Source of the DNA: Halobacteriales archaeon QS_1_68_17
Lineage (GTDB): Archaea; Halobacteriota; Halobacteria; Halobacteriales; Haloarculaceae
Length of the DNA stretch: 48,046 nucleotides
NCBI GenBank assembly: GCA_003021105.1
Contig: PXRG01000013.1
Coordinates: 1-48,046, forward strand
Direction of reading: 5' to 3'
A program made the position numbers and the translations under genes. Positions 45,609 to 48,046 of this stretch are shown piece after piece; positions within the stretch are counted from its first letter, which is position 1; every line of letters begins with the position of its first letter. The notes beneath the pieces were generated by a model. That model was not told the DNA's origin, made no database searches, and saw only the letters and a list, made by a program, of their open reading frames with translations.

Positions 45609-46640
45609 ATGTCTGTCAGCACACGAACGAGGTATCTGATCGCGACGCGTGGCACGGCGATAGCCGCGGTACTCGCGCTGGTCGGCGTGGCTGCGCTGGC
45701 GGGTGCGGCCTACACGTACACCAACCCCGGAGTCGAGGAAGTGACCGAGCAGACGGCACAGCAACGAATCGCCGTCTCCGGGGGCACCAGCGCCGTCGTG
45801 ACGGGGAACACGACGCTCTACGACCGGGGGCGACGGTTGCAGAACCAGCCCGTGTACTTCTTCCGGGCCACCCCGAACTTGACGATTCGCGTCCGGTCGT
45901 CCGTGCCGGACGGCCGGCAGGTGTCCGTCGACCAGCGGATTGCGCTCGTGCACACCGGGACCAGGGACGGCATGGAGTTCTGGCGGTCCACGCGGGTCCT
46001 CGAAACGACGACGACCGAGACGACAGACGGCGGCGTGGTGACACGGGCGACGGTCAACATGTCTGCCGTCCGCGAAAACCTCGCGGACAAACGCCAGGAG
46101 ATCGGCACCGCTGGCTCGGTCCGGACGGTCGTCCGGGCCAACGTCTCCTACGAGACCGACCGCTACGACGGCCGGGTCAACGCGACGGTCCCGGTGATAA
46201 TGCTCAACCGAGCCTACTGGCTCGACGGGGAGATCGCCGCCAGCCGCACCCACATTACGCCGGTCGAGCGAACGGTGACACGTGACCCAGACCCGGTCCA
46301 GTACGGCGGGCTCGGAGCGCTCGGCCTCCTGTCGCTCGCGGGCGCGGCGGGCGTCGCGGTCGTCTCCCGGCGCGGCATCGACATCCGGGCGGTCGAGATC
46401 GAACTGTCCAGGGCGCGCTACGACGAGTGGATCTCCCGGGGAGACTTCCCGACGAAAATGGAGAAGACGTACATCCGGGTGGACACGCTGGAGGACCTCG
46501 TCGACATCGCCATCGACTCCGGGAAGCGGGTGATCCACGACGACGAGTACGACGCCTACGCCGTCGTCGACGGCGACCTCATCTACTACTTCACCACCCA
46601 GGAAGGACGGATCGAGGCCTGGCTGAACATGAATCCCTGA
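45609..46640 (+). CDS. DUF5305 membrane protein
   Basis: A 343-residue protein with membrane helices at about 13-37 and 231-250 enclosing an extracytoplasmic beta-rich domain (residues 40-228, with NTTLYDRGRRLQNQPVYFFRATPNL) that carries several N-x-S/T sequons. The cytoplasmic C-terminus (IDIRAVEIELSRARYDEWISRGDFP...DTLEDLVDIAIDSGKRVIHDDEYDAYAVVDGDLIYYF) is conserved in DUF5305. By genome context known to me, this family travels with SipW-type signal peptidases and TasA-like exported proteins; here the TasA-like partner follows, but no SipW is in this window. ATG 45609 is used. Confidence 0.8.
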   Translation: MSVSTRTRYLIATRGTAIAAVLALVGVAALAGAAYTYTNPGVEEVTEQTAQQRIAVSGGTSAVVTGNTTLYDRGRRLQNQPVYFFRATPNLTIRVRSSVPDGRQVSVDQRIALVHTGTRDGMEFWRSTRVLETTTTETTDGGVVTRATVNMSAVRENLADKRQEIGTAGSVRTVVRANVSYETDRYDGRVNATVPVIMLNRAYWLDGEIAASRTHITPVERTVTRDPDPVQYGGLGALGLLSLAGAAGVAVVSRRGIDIRAVEIELSRARYDEWISRGDFPTKMEKTYIRVDTLEDLVDIAIDSGKRVIHDDEYDAYAVVDGDLIYYFTTQEGRIEAWLNMNP

Positions 46641-46656
46641 CGCGGCCGGCGTCTCG

Positions 46657-47505
46657 TCACTCGTCGGTCGTGATCGTGTCGGTGTCGTAGTTCCCGTCGG
46701 CGTCGTAGCCGGTCACCGTCGCGGTGTAGCTTTTCGTGCTGTCGACCGTGTAGTTCGGGGCGTCCGGCTGGATCGTGACGTCGGGGTTGCCGCCGGGATT
46801 GTACGCTTTGCCGCCGTCGCACCCACAGGTAATGGTTTTCGTCCCGACCGTCGTGGTTTCTTCCTGGATCTCGAATTCGACCCGGTCCAAGTCGTCGTCG
46901 CCGTCGTCGTCCTTGACGTGGACGATGTCGATCGTCCACTCGTTGTTGTTCCCCCGCGTGTTCGTTTTCAGGCCCTTGAATTTCTGGATGAAGACGGCAC
47001 CTTTGACGTTCCCGGATTCCGCGTAGGTCCGGTCCTGGGTCGACAGCGAGAATCCGTCGCCGCTGGCGTCGATGTCGAAGTAGATGTACTGCCCGGACAC
47101 GTTCGACTCGATGTCGAAGCGACCGGTGTCCCCGCTCACAATGGTCGACGTTGCTGTCGTCGTACTGTCGTCCGCGGCGGAACAGTCGTCCGCATTGCCG
47201 GCGTTGTCGTACAGGGTCCCGTCGGTACAGGTGTCGAGCGTGATCGTCACGGTCACGTCGACGTTGAGGTTGTTCGTCACGTACACGAGGGGGTCGCGGC
47301 TATTTTTCTTGACCGGACTGTTGATGTCCAGCCCGACGAGCGCGTTCTCGGGTTCGGCGATGGAAACGGCAGCCTCGCGGGGTGTCGTCGCCGAACTGAA
47401 CGCGCCGGTGTCGGCCGCCATCGACAGCGTGCCCGCGCCGACCAGGCCGCCGCCCAGGCCGACGAGGAGACGCCGACGGCTGATGCGTCCACCACGGGGA
47501 CTCAC
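46657..47505 (-). CDS. Exported TasA/SipW-cognate-type surface protein
   Basis: A 282-residue exported protein. The signal is twin-arginine/SipW-like: GGRISRRRLLVGLGGGLVGAGTLSMAADTGAFSS. The mature part is beta-rich, threonine/aspartate rich, with a CC pair (DTCTDG, DDCSAADD, CGCDGG) and no lipobox. It resembles biofilm-forming TasA/camelysin-type proteins of haloarchaea. A strong Shine-Dalgarno ggaggtg (47513-47519 on the minus strand) with a 6-base spacer selects GTG 47505; an upstream GTG at 47514 overlaps the SD and is unlikely. It converges with DUF5305 (16 bases between). Confidence 0.72.
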   Translation of the reverse strand: MSPRGGRISRRRLLVGLGGGLVGAGTLSMAADTGAFSSATTPREAAVSIAEPENALVGLDINSPVKKNSRDPLVYVTNNLNVDVTVTITLDTCTDGTLYDNAGNADDCSAADDSTTTATSTIVSGDTGRFDIESNVSGQYIYFDIDASGDGFSLSTQDRTYAESGNVKGAVFIQKFKGLKTNTRGNNNEWTIDIVHVKDDDGDDDLDRVEFEIQEETTTVGTKTITCGCDGGKAYNPGGNPDVTIQPDAPNYTVDSTKSYTATVTGYDADGNYDTDTITTDE

Positions 47506-47878
47506 GGACGACACCTCCTGGTTGCTGATGCTCGGGCAGCGTCCGCGTCCCTCTCCCCCGGCTGTTCCCGTTCCATAGCTGGTTTCGAACTCCTGTGCGA
47601 TTCGTCCCGGGCGTCGAGCCGCTACGTCCGGCGGGACTGACAGCCCCGCCGACGCGGACGCCCGGGAGCGGGAGGCCGACCGCGTTCGAACCGGTCCCCG
47701 GAGTTTCCGTCCCGGACGACCGCCCCTCTCGTAGTTTCCTATTGCTATTAAATACTCACCACTGAAAAAACACTTTTGGATAATTCTACCATCAATCGTT
47801 CGTAATTTACTTAGTATCTAACCACGGATGTAGCACCGGGAAGGTTCGGGATTAAACATTCCCATTCCAGAATATTTA
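47506..47878. promoter_or_regulatory. Upstream region of the TasA-like gene and flank of the IS end
   Basis: Almost 370 bases without a gene. It is GC-rich to about 47735, then AT-rich (cctattgctattaaatactc at 47738-47757 and onwards to 47878). The AT-rich part is a plausible promoter zone or the insertion target of the neighbouring element. Confidence 0.4.
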
Positions 47879-48046
47879 TTGACATCCTCCTCCGGGTGAA
47901 CGCGGAGGAATCCCGAGCGGTGGGAGTTTCAGGTTCGCAGTCCAATCACCTGACTACCACACCTTTCGGGCGCGGGTAGTCCCACAGCGTCGGAGTGGTG
48001 GACTGCTGGCAGTGCCAAGCCGCCGTTACCCCTATCCTTGACCGTG
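47879..48046 (-). mobile_element. Right end of an IS200/IS605-type (TnpB) element
   Basis: Minus-strand reading shows a TnpB tail, its stop, and about 50 further bases ending with GGAGGATGTCAA at the element boundary near 47879. A 7-bp hairpin (tcctccg 47888-47894 / cggagga 47903-47909) precedes the boundary. This 3' end layout, with a GC-rich hairpin and GATGTCAA terminus, is what I recall of haloarchaeal IS200/IS605 elements; there the transcript end forms the omegaRNA that guides TnpB. The left end and tnpA are outside the window. Confidence 0.6.
47929..48045 (-). CDS. tnpB: C-terminus of a TnpB-type RNA-guided nuclease (partial)
   Basis: An open frame enters from the right edge and stops at 47929-47931 (minus strand TGA). 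The 38 residues TVKDRGNGGLALPAVHHS...CGSQVIGLRT follow the expected position of the DxNAA-N-(I/V)K-x-RG stretch that ends the RuvC III motif and zinc ribbon in TnpB. The catalytic residues are outside the window, so the identification depends on this tail and the IS-like right end. Confidence 0.5.
   Translation of the reverse strand, partial: TVKDRGNGGLALPAVHHSDAVGLPAPERCGSQVIGLRT

Overview
The window reads as chromosomal DNA of a halophilic archaeon (class Halobacteria). It has high GC with strong GC3 bias, very acidic proteins, twin-arginine lipoproteins, a diphthamide gene, a geranylgeranyl reductase, bacterio-opsin-activator type sensors and several families that I know only from haloarchaea (DUF5787, DUF5797, DUF5805, DUF5305). 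The overall protein set suggests a Haloarculaceae-like member, but that placement is inference. No rRNA, tRNA or CRISPR array is visible.

Layout. 1-8.1 kb: housekeeping and conserved genes (start of a secreted protein, tyrS, a rhomboid protease with a large extra C-terminal domain, a METTL5-like methylase, a DUF4112 membrane protein, dph2, a YlbF-like protein, a metallo-beta-lactamase, a coiled-coil protein). 8.3-11.4 kb: an integrase/DUF5805 pair followed by about 1.6 kb of lower-GC, gene-poor DNA with a 16-bp inverted repeat. 11.4-20.5 kb: a transcription regulator, a broken dolichyl-phosphate sugar transferase, then an iron-uptake ABC operon (substrate protein, broken permease, ATPase) whose last gene is a membrane glycosyltransferase. 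A neighbouring RGP-like glycosyltransferase gene carries the same iron-box type operator as the substrate-binding gene.

20.8-28 kb: thiolase plus DUF35 protein, a 52-bp tandem repeat, a membrane-anchored spermidine-synthase-like protein, DUF5787 and DUF5797, and a geranylgeranyl reductase. 28.2-33.3 kb: a five-PAS/two-GAF/HTH_10 sensor-regulator, a frameshifted HTH gene and a SHOCT protein. 33.4-41 kb: central metabolism (2-oxoacid:ferredoxin oxidoreductase, flavin reductase, methylmalonyl-CoA epimerase and mutase, GNAT). 41-48 kb: a broken acyl-CoA synthetase, purL, a DUF5305/TasA-like surface pair, and the right end of an IS200/IS605-type element with the last codons of TnpB.

Three patterns cut across the window. 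First, three unrelated genes (4.2, 22.3 and 40.2 kb) end in tandem duplications that include their own stop codon. Second, four genes carry frame-breaking lesions, three of them with about 25-30 residues missing at the break; these are real pseudogenes or assembly errors, and reads would decide. Third, two TTTAGG-N4-CCTAAA operators tie a glycosyltransferase to iron control. The best candidates for an under-described function are the iron-boxed RGP-like enzyme, DUF5787 (which looks like an Fe-S RecB/Cas4-type nuclease), the thiolase with serine at the nucleophile position, and the stop-codon repeats.
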